Shown here in pieces: positions 34,333 to 43,861 of a stretch of DNA of 64,000 nt. Under the pieces are notes generated by a model. It saw only the letters and a program-made list of their open reading frames with translations, was not told the DNA's origin and ran no database searches. Made by a program: the position numbers and the translations under genes. Origin of the DNA: Youngiibacter fragilis 232.1 (GTDB lineage: Bacteria; Bacillota; Clostridia; Clostridiales; Clostridiaceae); NCBI RefSeq assembly GCF_000495435.3, contig NZ_AXUN02000223.1:1-64000 (forward strand), in the 5' to 3' direction. Within the stretch, counting starts at the first letter, position 1; every line of letters starts with the position of its first letter.

Positions 34333-35162
34333 AATAATCCGACTGCCTCCTTAATTATCCATTCGGGTGTGGATGCACCTGCGGTAACCCCTACTCGAAC
34401 CGCACCTTCAAATTTGCTTATCATAGCTGCAAGCTCCTTTGCGTTCTCGACCATATAGGTCTCCTCACAGTTAGCCTTGCAGAGTTCGTAGAGTTTTTTA
34501 GTGTTGGAGCTTGATTTCCCGCCAATCACTATCATCGCATCGACTTCCTTCGAGAGCTCTTCAGCCGACTTCTGGCGTTCTTCAGTAGCCTTGCAGATGG
34601 TGTTGAAAGCCACGAACTCCTTGGATGTCTTAGCAATGTTCATGATAAGGTTCAACCAGTTCCTTTGCTTCTCAGTGGTCTGGGAAACGACACAAACCTT
34701 TCTTTTCAAAGGAATGTCCACTTCTCCCGTTGGTGTGATGTAAGCTGTGTTGTCACACCAGCCATTGATACCTACCACCTCCGGATGATTACCATCTCCA
34801 AGGATTATTATCTGGTAACCCTTGTCATGATACTCACTGACCTTTCTCTGAATGTTTATAACATAAGGGCATGTAAGGTCGATTATCTCGACTCCCATTG
34901 CCTTAAGTCCGTCATGGACTGCCCTGGTCACCCCATGGGTCCTGATGATGACAGTGTCATCCTTGTCAAGTTTTCCTATCTCAGCTTCAGTGATCACATT
35001 CACGCCTGAATCTTCCAGCCTGTCTGTGACATCCTTGTTGTGGATAAGCGGCCCCAGGGTGAAGGTCCTGCCTTTGAACTTCCTGACTGTAAAGGCCTCC
35101 TTCACGGCTCTGTCAACTCCGAAGCAGAAGCCGGAGTATTCAGCCCTGATGATCTCCCTCAT
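34329..35162 (-). CDS. ispH: 4-hydroxy-3-methylbut-2-enyl diphosphate reductase
   Basis: 277 residues from ATG 35162 (MREIIRAEYSGFCFGV). The three [4Fe-4S] cysteines are in SGFCFGVDRAV (Cys12), DLTCPYV and FNTICKATEE. IIRTHGVTR and GDGNHPEV carry substrate histidines, and GVTAGASTPEW the C-terminal serine-rich site. It is the last step of the MEP isoprenoid pathway, producing IPP and DMAPP; dxs and ispA are also in this window. It is coupled to rpsA by a 4-base overlap. Confidence 0.97.
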   Translation of the reverse strand: MREIIRAEYSGFCFGVDRAVKEAFTVRKFKGRTFTLGPLIHNKDVTDRLEDSGVNVITEAEIGKLDKDDTVIIRTHGVTRAVHDGLKAMGVEIIDLTCPYVINIQRKVSEYHDKGYQIIILGDGNHPEVVGINGWCDNTAYITPTGEVDIPLKRKVCVVSQTTEKQRNWLNLIMNIAKTSKEFVAFNTICKATEERQKSAEELSKEVDAMIVIGGKSSSNTKKLYELCKANCEETYMVENAKELAAMISKFEGAVRVGVTAGASTPEWIIKEAVGLL

Positions 35163-35360
35163 TTGCTCACTCCCGGAAAGAGAAATTTGCAACGCTATAC
35201 GTATATAGTTTAATATTTCCTCATGGAAAAATAAAGTGAGTTATTTAAAAATTCATAATAAACCCATTTTTCTACATAAGTTGGCCTGCACTAAGACATT
35301 ATACTATATTTTCAAAATATAATCCAACAAAATAATAGGTTCTGCCATACCTGCAAGGCT

Positions 35361-36575
35361 TTACGCGTTGCTGCCGGCCAGATATCCGGTTGAAAAGGCG
35401 ATCTGCAGGTTGAATCCACCTGTCAGCGCATCCACATCAATCATCTCGCCTGCAAAGTAGAGATTCTCCACCTTCTTCGACTTCATGGTTGAAGGTTCGA
35501 TCTCCCTTGTGTCCACACCGCCTCGTGTAATTATCGCTTCATTAAGTGACTTAGTACCTGTTACAGTGACTGTGAGTCCCTTCAGGAGGTCCACAAGGGT
35601 TCTCCTTTCGTCCTTCGTGACGCTATGCACCTTCTTTGCTGGATCAATTCCAGAAAGAGCGACAATAACAGGTATCAGCTTTGATGGAAGCAGCTCATCA
35701 AGTGAATTCCTGAAATCCCTGTTGATGTTCTTTGAGAAATCCCTGAGTATCCTTGCATCTAGCTCATTCTTGTCGAGAGCAGGCTTCAGGTCAATGATCC
35801 CCCTCGCCTTGCCTCCATGGTAGTAGGCTGAGGATGATAGGACTATAGGACCGCTTATCCCGAAATGTGTGAAAAGCAGCTCTCCGAAATCCTCATACAG
35901 GACCTTCCTGTCATCTCTTAATGTGAACCTCACATTCCTCAGCGAGAGTCCCTGAAGGTCCTTGACAAAGGGCTCACTGCATACAAAAGGTATCAGCGAC
36001 GGCTTGAGCGGCGAAATGCTGTGCCCGAGCTTCTCGATGAGACCAAGGACCATGCCGTCCGATCCGGTTCCGAAGTATGATGCTCCGCCTGTAGCGAAAA
36101 CGAAGGAGTCTCCGGAAATCCTTCCCCTGCTCGTCTCAAGTGCAACTATCCTGCCTCCATCAGCCTCTATGCCCTCAACCTTCGTTGACAGCATCATCCT
36201 GACCCCTGAAGCCTCAAGCTGCCGCTTGAGAACGTCTATGACATCAGATGACTTGTCCGATTCGGGAAACACCCTGTCTCCCCGTTCAATCTTCAATTTC
36301 AAGCCGCGCTTGATGAAAAAATCCATGATATCCATATTCGTGAATGTATACAGTGCCGAATACAGGAATTCCCTGTTTCTCGGTATGTTCTCAAAAAACT
36401 CACCAATATCCTTGCTGCTGGTAAGGTTGCATCTGCCCTTGCCGGTAATGAACAGCTTCTTGCCTATGCCAGGGTTCCTGTCAACCAGGGTCACCCTGTT
36501 ATTCCTGTCCTCAGCTGCCCTTATTGCAGCCATGATGCCTGAAGGCCCGGCACCCACAACTATTATCTCCTTCAC
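35361..36575 (-). CDS. HI0933/YhiN-family NAD(P)/FAD-dependent oxidoreductase
   Basis: 404 residues. The N-terminal FAD dinucleotide fold is VVGAGPSGIMAAI. The family motif GKGRCNLTSS occurs at about 46-55, FATGGASYFGTGSDG in the middle, and GGVDTREIEPSTM, FAGEMIDVDALTGGFN and LQIAFSTGYLAG at the end, where the last ones close the flavin site. The biological reaction of this widespread family is not known. It is followed upstream by a 272-bp AT-rich gap (36576-36847) with no gene. Confidence 0.88.
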   Translation of the reverse strand: MKEIIVVGAGPSGIMAAIRAAEDRNNRVTLVDRNPGIGKKLFITGKGRCNLTSSKDIGEFFENIPRNREFLYSALYTFTNMDIMDFFIKRGLKLKIERGDRVFPESDKSSDVIDVLKRQLEASGVRMMLSTKVEGIEADGGRIVALETSRGRISGDSFVFATGGASYFGTGSDGMVLGLIEKLGHSISPLKPSLIPFVCSEPFVKDLQGLSLRNVRFTLRDDRKVLYEDFGELLFTHFGISGPIVLSSSAYYHGGKARGIIDLKPALDKNELDARILRDFSKNINRDFRNSLDELLPSKLIPVIVALSGIDPAKKVHSVTKDERRTLVDLLKGLTVTVTGTKSLNEAIITRGGVDTREIEPSTMKSKKVENLYFAGEMIDVDALTGGFNLQIAFSTGYLAGSNA

Positions 36576-36847
36576 CAGATCACGTCCAATCCTCTGTATT
36601 CATCCATTTTTTCACTTGTCTTCAATAACCATTCTATACTTTATGACATGTTTTTTACAGTCCTATTTCAGCCGTTCATCCAGTATGGGAATTTTGCCTT
36701 TGGACCTGATAAGGTTCAACAAGTGTTTTCAGAACAGATGAAAATAAAGTTCTCTGCGAATTAACGTATTCGTCATACACTTCAGACCAGGATGTCATAT
36801 AATGAATTGTATGCAACCGTATTTTACTTGAATGGACGAGGTATCAA

Positions 36848-38107
36848 ATGAACATGACGAATGACAACATAATCATATCAGAAGAAGAGAATATTACCAA
36901 AAGCTTCACCCACTGGAAAAGGAATACGGCAGTATTCCTTGCAGGACAGTCCCTGTCCCTGTTCGGATCCTCCCTTGTGCAATATGCGATAACCTGGTAC
37001 ATAACGCTTACGACAGATTCAGGGTTCATGCTTACCCTTTCAATGCTCTTCGGATTCCTTCCACAGCTTGTAGTATCTGTTTTTGCAGGTGTATGGGCTG
37101 ACCGGCATGACAGGAAGAAGCTTATAATACTGTCTGACCTTGCAATAGCGTCGTCGACCTTCATCCTTGCCCTGATGTTCATGTCAGGGATGAGGAGCCT
37201 TGAGGCTATTTTCGCCGTATCCTTCATACGCTCAATAGGAGCCGGGATACAGACACCTTCTGTAAGTGCGATACTACCTCAGCTGGTGCCCAGGCACAAG
37301 CTGATGAGGGTCAACGGGCTCAATTCGTCGCTGCAGTCTGCCACTATGATAGCATCTCCGGCGCTGAGTGCCCTGCTTCTGACCTACTCGTCAATGGACA
37401 GGATATTCTTCATAGACGTGGCAACCGCCATGACCGCGATCCTTCTTCTCATGTCGCTCAAGATTCCTGCGTATGCAAGGACGACAAGGCCAGATACCGG
37501 ATACCTTGATGAGCTCAAGCTTGGAATGAGCTATGCGTTACACAACAAATTCATAATAACGCTGATCTTCTCCCAGCTTGCCATCACGTTCCTGGTGGCA
37601 CCTCTTGCGATGCTAACCCCTCTCCTTGTCGCAAGGAGCTATGGGGAGGAATACTGGAGGCTGACGGTGAACGAGATCTCCTTCTTCGGCGGTACTATCC
37701 TCGGAGGCATCGCGATTGGATACTGGAAAGGCTTCACCAACAGGATAGATACCCTCGGTGCATCAATCTTCACAATGGGTGTTCTCACTGTAGGGATGGG
37801 ACTTACAAGGGTATTCCCGGTATATATCGGGCTGATGCTTCTTGTGGGTATCCTCATGCCGTTCTTCAATGTGCCCATTTACTCGCTGCTTCAGGAAAAT
37901 GTCCCTGAGGATAAGCTGGGAAGGGTTTTCAGCCTGATAAGCGCATCCTCTGTAATGATGCCACTTGGAATGCTGCTGTTCGGTCCTCTTGCCGAGGTCA
38001 TCCGAATTGAGCAAATTCTCGTAGTCTGCGGAATCCTCATGGCACTGCAGTCATTGTTCGTGATAAGGAGCAGGAGCCTCAAGGACTACGAGACCCAGGA
38101 GTTCTGA
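36848..38107 (+). CDS. Major facilitator superfamily transporter (drug-efflux type)
   Basis: 419 residues with twelve hydrophobic helices. The loop after helix 2 has the MFS motif GVWADRHDRKKLII at about 84-97. An LVPRHKLMRVNGLNSS segment is typical of the enterobactin/macrolide (MefA-like) efflux group. ATG at 36848 follows GAGGT. It is monocistronic with a bidirectional terminator behind it. Substrate unknown. Confidence 0.88.
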   Translation: MNMTNDNIIISEEENITKSFTHWKRNTAVFLAGQSLSLFGSSLVQYAITWYITLTTDSGFMLTLSMLFGFLPQLVVSVFAGVWADRHDRKKLIILSDLAIASSTFILALMFMSGMRSLEAIFAVSFIRSIGAGIQTPSVSAILPQLVPRHKLMRVNGLNSSLQSATMIASPALSALLLTYSSMDRIFFIDVATAMTAILLLMSLKIPAYARTTRPDTGYLDELKLGMSYALHNKFIITLIFSQLAITFLVAPLAMLTPLLVARSYGEEYWRLTVNEISFFGGTILGGIAIGYWKGFTNRIDTLGASIFTMGVLTVGMGLTRVFPVYIGLMLLVGILMPFFNVPIYSLLQENVPEDKLGRVFSLISASSVMMPLGMLLFGPLAEVIRIEQILVVCGILMALQSLFVIRSRSLKDYETQEF

Positions 38108-38121
38108 CCGGACCACATGCT

Positions 38122-38151
38122 AAAGGACTGCCCATTGACGGGCAGTCCTTT
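38122..38151. terminator. Bidirectional terminator
   Basis: 12-bp perfect stem AAAGGACTGCCC / GGGCAGTCCTTT with a 6-base loop, between the convergent MFS and gdhA genes. Confidence 0.9.
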
Positions 38152-38160
38152 TCATATACT

Positions 38161-39528
38161 TTAATATTCTCCCTGAGCCGCCATCGCCTTGGCAACCTTG
38201 TCAAAGCCTGCTATGTTTGCCCCTGCAACCAGATTGTAGCCGAATCCGTATGCTTCAGCCGCATCCTTCGCGTTCTTGTGGATGTTGGACATTATCTGGT
38301 GGAGCTTCTGGTCAACCTCCTCCAAAGTCCATGTAAGCCTCATGCTGTTCTGGGCCATTTCAAGGGCTGAAACTGATACTCCGCCTGCATTGGCAGCCTT
38401 TGAAGGCCCTATTATGACCTTGTTCTCCTGCATGTACTTCACGGCCTCATTGGTGCATGGCATGTTTGCAGCCTCGCATACGTACTTTATTCCATTGTCT
38501 ACAATCTTCTTCGCATGTTCAAGATGGATGTCGTTCTGGGTTGCGCAAGGCATTATGATGTCTACCTTTCTTCCCCATGGTTTCTCTCCTGGGAAGAACT
38601 CAGCGCCGAACCTGTCAGCGTAATCCTCTACCTTGTCCCTTCCTGAGTTCCTCATCTCTACGAGATAGTTGAACTTTTCCTCGGTATTTACTCCGTCAGC
38701 GTCATAGACATAGCCGTCAGGACCAGAAAGGGTCACTACCTTTGCCCCCATCTCAGTCGCCTTCCGGCATACGCCCCAGGTTACGTTTCCGAAGCCTGAT
38801 GCAGCTATCGTCTTCCCTTCAATCGTATCGTTCTCGTGCTTCAGTATCTCGTTGCAGAAGTAGACCACTCCGAAGCCTGTCGCTTCAGGTCTTATAAGTG
38901 ATCCGCCGTACTGCAGCCCCTTGCCTGTGAACGCACCATTCTCGAATGCACCCTTGATCCTCCTGTAGTAGCCGAAGAGATATCCTATCTCCCTCGCTCC
39001 GACACCGATGTCACCAGCCGGAACATCTACATCAGGTCCGATATGCCTGTACAACTCAGTCATGAATGCCTGGCAGAATCTCATGACCTCCTCATCTGAC
39101 CTTCCTCTCGGGTCGAAGTCAGATCCGCCCTTTCCTCCTCCTATTGCTAGCCCTGAGAGTGAATTCTTCAGAGTCTGCTCGAATCCGAGGAACTTCATCA
39201 CTGAAAGGTTTACCGATGGCTGGAACCTCAAGCCGCCCTTATAGGGTCCTATGGCTCCATTGAACTGGACCCTGTACCCTCTGTTGACATGAACTTCTCC
39301 TTCATCGTCCATCCATGAAACCTTGAACATTATCTGTCTTTCCGGCTCCACGAACCTCCCGAGAAGGTTCATCCTGATGTATTCAGGATGCATTGCAAGT
39401 ACCGGCTCCAGGTTCGGGAGAACCTCCTCCACAGCCTGTATGAATTCAGGCTCACCTGAACTTTTCTGCTTTACGTCTTCAATTACCTTTTCAATGTACT
39501 CCTTAGGACCTAGTAATGCCTTTGCCAT
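38161..39528 (-). CDS. gdhA: NADP-specific glutamate dehydrogenase
   Basis: 455 residues from ATG 39528 after GGGGG. It is a hexameric GDH of the small type: PYKGGLRFQPSVN, the catalytic lysine region GGGKGGSDFDPRGRS at about 121-135, DVPAGDIGVG, the Rossmann segment ASGFGNVTWG, and PCATQNDIH. It interconverts glutamate with 2-oxoglutarate and ammonia. It is typical of amino-acid-fermenting Clostridia. The RpiR-type regulator gene lies upstream in the same direction, 200 bp away. Confidence 0.96.
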   Translation of the reverse strand: MAKALLGPKEYIEKVIEDVKQKSSGEPEFIQAVEEVLPNLEPVLAMHPEYIRMNLLGRFVEPERQIMFKVSWMDDEGEVHVNRGYRVQFNGAIGPYKGGLRFQPSVNLSVMKFLGFEQTLKNSLSGLAIGGGKGGSDFDPRGRSDEEVMRFCQAFMTELYRHIGPDVDVPAGDIGVGAREIGYLFGYYRRIKGAFENGAFTGKGLQYGGSLIRPEATGFGVVYFCNEILKHENDTIEGKTIAASGFGNVTWGVCRKATEMGAKVVTLSGPDGYVYDADGVNTEEKFNYLVEMRNSGRDKVEDYADRFGAEFFPGEKPWGRKVDIIMPCATQNDIHLEHAKKIVDNGIKYVCEAANMPCTNEAVKYMQENKVIIGPSKAANAGGVSVSALEMAQNSMRLTWTLEEVDQKLHQIMSNIHKNAKDAAEAYGFGYNLVAGANIAGFDKVAKAMAAQGEY

Positions 39529-39727
39529 TCTCACTACCCCCAAATCAATGTATCGATTGAACACACAATATCCTTAATTCCATTTTACTCTTTTTGATGA
39601 AGGATATGAATATCATGGATAACTTTGTCACCTTACCATATAAACCTTTACATCATTAATTATTGCATAAATTATTGAGAATTTCACTCGTGAAATCGAA
39701 TCCAAACCCGCTAATTTTGACTATTCG

Positions 39728-40585
39728 TCAATTGTAGATATCATACCTCTTCCAGATGTCTTCAAGTGTGTTGAAGGTTTCAGCAACGTGGTCCTTCTTC
39801 TTCAGGCCGACTGCGATGATAAGCGCATTGATCACACTCATCGGTGCCACAAGGGAATCGACAAAGGAAGCCATGTTGCTCTGTGCTATGAGGCTGAGGT
39901 CCGCCCTGGCTGCAAGGGGTGAAAGCAGGCTGTCAGTAATTACGCAGATCTTGGTACCCCTCTCCTTGGCAAAATCAAGGACCTCTATGGTCTTGTTGGA
40001 GTACCTGGGGAATCCTATTCCTATGATAAGGTCCTCGTCGCTGATCTTCAGCATCTGCTCGAAGATGTCGCTTATGCCGTGATTAAGTGACTTTACGTTT
40101 TCAAGGATCAGGTTCAGGTAGAACGCGAAGAAGTCAGCAAGCGTGCTTGAACTCCTCAGGCCGATTATGTATATGTTCCTGGCGCTGAATATCGATTCCA
40201 CGAAGGAATCAAAGGTTTTCTGGTTGATCTTCTCAAGTGTCGCCCTTATATTCTCCATGTCAGCCTTGAGTACGCCCTTCAGTGCATTCTCAGAGCTTAC
40301 GAGGTCCTTTGTTATCTCAAGCCTCTGAACTGTGGTGAGCTTCACCTTTACCAGGTCCTGCAGGGATTTCTGCAGCTCAGGATATCCTTCATAGCCCAGC
40401 TCATTCGCGAACCTGACAACTGTGGATTCACTGACCCCTACATTTGAGCCAAGCTTCGACGCCGTCATGAAAGCCGCCCTGTCATAATGCTTGAGTATGA
40501 ATTCTGCAATGAGCTTCTGTCCCTTGCTCAGCTTGGGGAATCTTCCCTGTATGTTGCGCATCAGGTCGTCTCTGTTGCCTTCCAT
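39728..40585 (-). CDS. RpiR/MurR-family transcriptional regulator (HTH-SIS)
   Basis: 285 residues from ATG 40585 after AGGTGG. The N-terminal HTH_6 domain is at about 5-80 (FMTASKLGSNVGVSESTVV, then RFANELGYEGYPELQKSL). A SIS sugar-phosphate-binding domain follows at about 125-265 (IYIIGLRSSSTLADF; GIGFPRYSN; CVITDSLLSPLAARAD). The family senses phosphosugars. No sugar genes adjoin it, so its target is unclear; gdhA is the nearest co-directional gene. Confidence 0.9.
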   Translation of the reverse strand: MEGNRDDLMRNIQGRFPKLSKGQKLIAEFILKHYDRAAFMTASKLGSNVGVSESTVVRFANELGYEGYPELQKSLQDLVKVKLTTVQRLEITKDLVSSENALKGVLKADMENIRATLEKINQKTFDSFVESIFSARNIYIIGLRSSSTLADFFAFYLNLILENVKSLNHGISDIFEQMLKISDEDLIIGIGFPRYSNKTIEVLDFAKERGTKICVITDSLLSPLAARADLSLIAQSNMASFVDSLVAPMSVINALIIAVGLKKKDHVAETFNTLEDIWKRYDIYN

Positions 40586-40804
40586 AAAATACCACCTTCC
40601 AAACTTATAAGGCCTATAGACCTTCCTTGATTCAATTCTACTACAAATCGGCTTCATTTGAATTTATATTTTGCATTTCCTGCAACCTATTTTTTGCAGG
40701 AAGACCATATTCCTGCATCAAGATTCTGAAATATGAATCCTGATTTTACATGCAGACAATAATCGATTCACCATAATATTTATTATGTAATATTGAATCC
40801 GTTT

Positions 40805-40826
40805 AAAAAGGCCAGTCCGGCCTTTT
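40805..40826 (-). terminator. Terminator after scpA-scpB
   Basis: Stem AAAAGGCC / GGCCTTTT with an AGTCC loop, followed on the minus strand by a T-run. Confidence 0.8.
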
Positions 40827-40832
40827 CCCTAT

Positions 40833-41405
40833 CTATTCATTTTCCACATTCTTGAGGACGGGAGTAACTTCACCCCTCATTTCCTTAAGGCTCGAAAATC
40901 CGAATTGCATAAGGAATTCGTCAGTTGTCCCATAAAGCCTTGGTCTTCCAGGTGCATCCTTTCTTCCGACTTCCTTGATGAGTTCCTTTTCCATCAGCTT
41001 CTGCAGAACATATTCACTGCTGACTCCCCTTATCTCATCAATCTCAACCCTTGTCACAGGCTGCTTGAACGCTATTACCGAGAGGCTCTCCAGAGCACCC
41101 TTTGAAAGGCTCTGACGCTCGTTGACACCAAGAAGCTGCCTCAGGTAGGGAGCATTTTCTTCACATGTACCAAGCTGATACCTGTCTTCTATCAGCATCA
41201 GCTTCAATCCTCTGCCTTCCTGTGCCAGGGAAGACCTGTAGCCTTCAGCTACCTGTTCCAGGATATCAGCTGAAATCCCCATTATCCTTTCAAGGTCAGA
41301 ACCTTTGACAGCCTCCCCCGATGCGAAGAGCAGGCTTTCCAGGATGCCCTCAAGCTTCTTCAAGTCATGGCCCAATGTCATTTCCGTCTGTATTGTGGTC
41401 TCCAT
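40833..41405 (-). CDS. scpB: Segregation and condensation protein B
   Basis: 190 residues. Two winged-helix domains, with ILESLLFASGEAVKGSDL at the start and SVIAFKQPVTRVEIDEIRG in the second, followed by GRKDAPGRPRLYGTTDEFL, the family signature. It binds ScpA and so regulates the SMC condensin. ATG at 41405 follows AAGGGAG and overlaps scpA by 41 bases, so the two are translationally coupled. Confidence 0.95.
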   Translation of the reverse strand: METTIQTEMTLGHDLKKLEGILESLLFASGEAVKGSDLERIMGISADILEQVAEGYRSSLAQEGRGLKLMLIEDRYQLGTCEENAPYLRQLLGVNERQSLSKGALESLSVIAFKQPVTRVEIDEIRGVSSEYVLQKLMEKELIKEVGRKDAPGRPRLYGTTDEFLMQFGFSSLKEMRGEVTPVLKNVENE

Positions 41406-42135
41406 CCGCGTCTCCCTTCGCTACTATGATCTCCGTAAAAATATCATCCTGTGACAGTGTCACCTTTCTTCCTCTTGCAAGTTCCAATACTGCAAGGAAA
41501 ATGACAATTGCTTCGTATTTTGAGTTGGACCTTTCAAGCATGTCGAACAGCTTCAGAGGTTTCCCTTTTATGATCACCCTCTCCAGCTCCTCCATCTTAT
41601 CCTCAATCCTGTAGCTTTCAGCCTCTATGCTTTTTGTCATTGTCGACTCTTTGTTGATCTTGGCCTTCTTCCTGTCCATCAGGTCCGCATAGGTCTTGTG
41701 CAGTTTCTCCATGGTGAGTCCCTTCAGGAGCTCTGATACAGGAACCTCCTCCGCTTCGATGGTCTCAGGCATCTTGGTGAAGATCCAGATGTCGCGGCCG
41801 AACCTTTCAGAGAGCTTTTCTGCAATAAGCTTGAACGCCTCGTATTCCTCGATCCTCAGCACCAGCTTCTCCTTGATGTCATCCTCATCCTCGGGCTCTG
41901 CGTTTCTCGGAAGCAGCTCCCTTGACTTGATCTCTATGAGTGTAGCTGCAATCACCAGGAATTCCGAAGCGATTTCCATGTCCAGCTCGTTCATCTCATT
42001 GAGATAGGCTATGTATTGTGATGTTATCTCAGAGATCCTGACATCCCTGATCTGCATCTTGTTAGCCTTGATAAGATGCAGCAGGAGGTCGAACGGTCCT
42101 TCGAAATTTGTTATGTTGAGCCTTAGTTCAGACAT
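41365..42135 (-). CDS. scpA: Segregation and condensation protein A (kleisin)
   Basis: 256 residues. The N-terminus FEGPFDLLLHLIKANKMQI is diagnostic; ITSQYIAYLNEM and FLVIAATLIEIKSRELLP follow. The C-terminal winged helix, FLAVLELARGRKVTLSQDDIF, contacts the SMC head. The kleisin bridges SMC dimers to form bacterial condensin. ATG at 42135 follows AAGGAAG. Confidence 0.95.
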   Translation of the reverse strand: MSELRLNITNFEGPFDLLLHLIKANKMQIRDVRISEITSQYIAYLNEMNELDMEIASEFLVIAATLIEIKSRELLPRNAEPEDEDDIKEKLVLRIEEYEAFKLIAEKLSERFGRDIWIFTKMPETIEAEEVPVSELLKGLTMEKLHKTYADLMDRKKAKINKESTMTKSIEAESYRIEDKMEELERVIIKGKPLKLFDMLERSNSKYEAIVIFLAVLELARGRKVTLSQDDIFTEIIVAKGDADGDHNTDGNDIGP

Positions 42136-42163
42136 CGGCAGCTTCCTTTCTTGTCACGTTTGA

Positions 42164-43195
42164 TTATCTGACATTCGTAATTTCGATTATTTCAAGCAGG
42201 TTCTTTGCGATCCTTCTGATATTCTCTTCGATCCTTCCATATGATGCCCCTGATACATCGGAGGCAAAACCAGACAGGGTTTCAATGCTGCCCGAATCCA
42301 CTGCTGCATTGTTCCTTGAGTAATCTATAATGGACAGCATACGCTCTGCCTCCATAAGCACCTTAAGGACCTTGTCCTTCAGTTCCAAGGTTACCTCCTG
42401 CCCCCCTCCAACCGCGTACCCTGTATCATAGGTCAGGTGGTTGACTTCCTTGAGTCTCCATAGTATCTCCATGTATCGTCTGATTTCTTCAGACCTTTTC
42501 CCCTCGCCGAGCATGGCAGCCATGTTTCCTGATACCATCTCTATGTTGGAGAAAATACCTGTAAGGAGACTTGTGAATTCTTCCCTTGAAAAGGCCTTAT
42601 CACCTGACAATATCTCCCTTGAATGCTCAAAGCCTTCGATCGTATTCATCTTTACAAGCTCCAGCCTCTTCTCCGGAAGCCTCCTGTAGTAAAGAGCTGA
42701 GAATAGCCAGTTGAAGATTATAGCCACCAGGACTCCCAAGCCGAGAGCCGCAATCCTGATCAGGAAGGTATATATCATACTGGGAGTTCCCTGCGGACCA
42801 ATGCGTATATTCTGTGTCATGTATATGCTTGTGAAGATGGCGGCAGGTGACACCATCCTCCAGTTTATCTTAAGCGATACGTACAATACAAGCCCCATCG
42901 ATATGGCCACTGTGAAGGCGTTCAGCCCGAACACCTGAACCACAGCTGCAGTGGCTGCAGCACCCAGAGCAGATGTCAGCAGCTGACTGAGACCTCCCCT
43001 TATACCGTGCAGGTTTACCGGTTCAAGGGTGTACATGACCCCTACAAGAACTGTAATCATGTCAAGGTTCGCAATCGGCACCACCCTTCCTATAAGGAAT
43101 CCGGCGGCTATAGCCATCATGGACTTGAGTATATACAGCCACGAATCCAAAAGCACAGCTTCCTTCCTGAGTCCAATGGCTTTAAATAGCTTCAT
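42164..43195 (-). CDS. FUSC/aromatic-acid-exporter-like (ArAE) membrane protein
   Basis: 343 residues from ATG 43195; GTG at 43204 is possible. Five or six hydrophobic helices cover residues 15-165, with GFLIGRVVPIANLDMITVLVG and PVNLHGIRGGLSQLL typical of the DUF939/ArAE_1 group. A long cytosolic helical tail spans 170-340. The family may export aromatic or toxic acids, but evidence is thin. The start overlaps the 3' end of the formyl-THF ligase gene, suggesting co-expression. Confidence 0.75.
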   Translation of the reverse strand: MKLFKAIGLRKEAVLLDSWLYILKSMMAIAAGFLIGRVVPIANLDMITVLVGVMYTLEPVNLHGIRGGLSQLLTSALGAAATAAVVQVFGLNAFTVAISMGLVLYVSLKINWRMVSPAAIFTSIYMTQNIRIGPQGTPSMIYTFLIRIAALGLGVLVAIIFNWLFSALYYRRLPEKRLELVKMNTIEGFEHSREILSGDKAFSREEFTSLLTGIFSNIEMVSGNMAAMLGEGKRSEEIRRYMEILWRLKEVNHLTYDTGYAVGGGQEVTLELKDKVLKVLMEAERMLSIIDYSRNNAAVDSGSIETLSGFASDVSGASYGRIEENIRRIAKNLLEIIEITNVR

Positions 43196-43781
43196 GCTGT
43201 TCACTGCCTTTCCCGGTCCTTGCCAGCCTTTTCTCTGTAATAACCATATCCGACCTTATGTCATGCTCATCGTATGGAATATCCTCAACCACAAGCGCAT
43301 CAAAGCAGAGGATAGCCTTAAAGGCCTTGCTTCCCGCCAGCAGCCTGTCATAGTAGCCTGCCCCGTGACCTATCCTCATTCCCTCCAGGTCACACGCAAG
43401 GCAGGGGACAAGGATCAGGTCCCCTTCTCCCAGAAGAACCTCAGGAGCATCATCCTGTGGCTCAGGGATGCCATACCTTCCAGGTATCAGGTCATGGAGC
43501 CCCATTATCTCACATGGGACCATTATCCCCTTACCGAAGGTCCTGGGCACCGCAACCCTCTTGCCTTCAAGTATCGCCCTCTGAATTATGGGCCTCGTAT
43601 CAACCTCACTGTCCACTCCAATGAAGGTGAATATGGTCTTGGCTGCCTTGTATTCGGGAAGTGTGAATACCCTTTCCGCTATTTCACCGCTCCATTCCGT
43701 CATGTTGAGATGACCGAACGTATCCGCTATCCTTCTCACTGTTTTCCGGAACTTATCCTTATCTTCGTCTATCTTTGCCAA
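43182..43781 (-). CDS. fthC: 5-formyltetrahydrofolate cyclo-ligase
   Basis: 199 residues. The ATP-binding basic region is weak. The diagnostic C-terminal motif GHGAGYYDRLLAG is present at about 131-143, with PRTFGKGIMVP and LILVPCLACD before it. The enzyme recycles 5-formyl-THF to methenyl-THF. AAGGAGGG lies upstream of the ATG. Confidence 0.92.
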   Translation of the reverse strand: MAKIDEDKDKFRKTVRRIADTFGHLNMTEWSGEIAERVFTLPEYKAAKTIFTFIGVDSEVDTRPIIQRAILEGKRVAVPRTFGKGIMVPCEIMGLHDLIPGRYGIPEPQDDAPEVLLGEGDLILVPCLACDLEGMRIGHGAGYYDRLLAGSKAFKAILCFDALVVEDIPYDEHDIRSDMVITEKRLARTGKGSEQHEAI

Positions 43782-43822
43782 CTATACCCCTCCTTAACCC
43801 ACACCTCAATTATATGCATCCA

Positions 43823-43854
43823 AAGAAAAAAAGAAAAGCCGGGTATTTCCCGGC
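43823..43854 (-). terminator. Terminator of the polysaccharide deacetylase gene
   Basis: Stem GCCGGG / CCCGGC (43838-43854), followed on the minus strand by TTTTCTTTTTTTC. Confidence 0.85.
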
Positions 43855-43861
43855 AATATAA

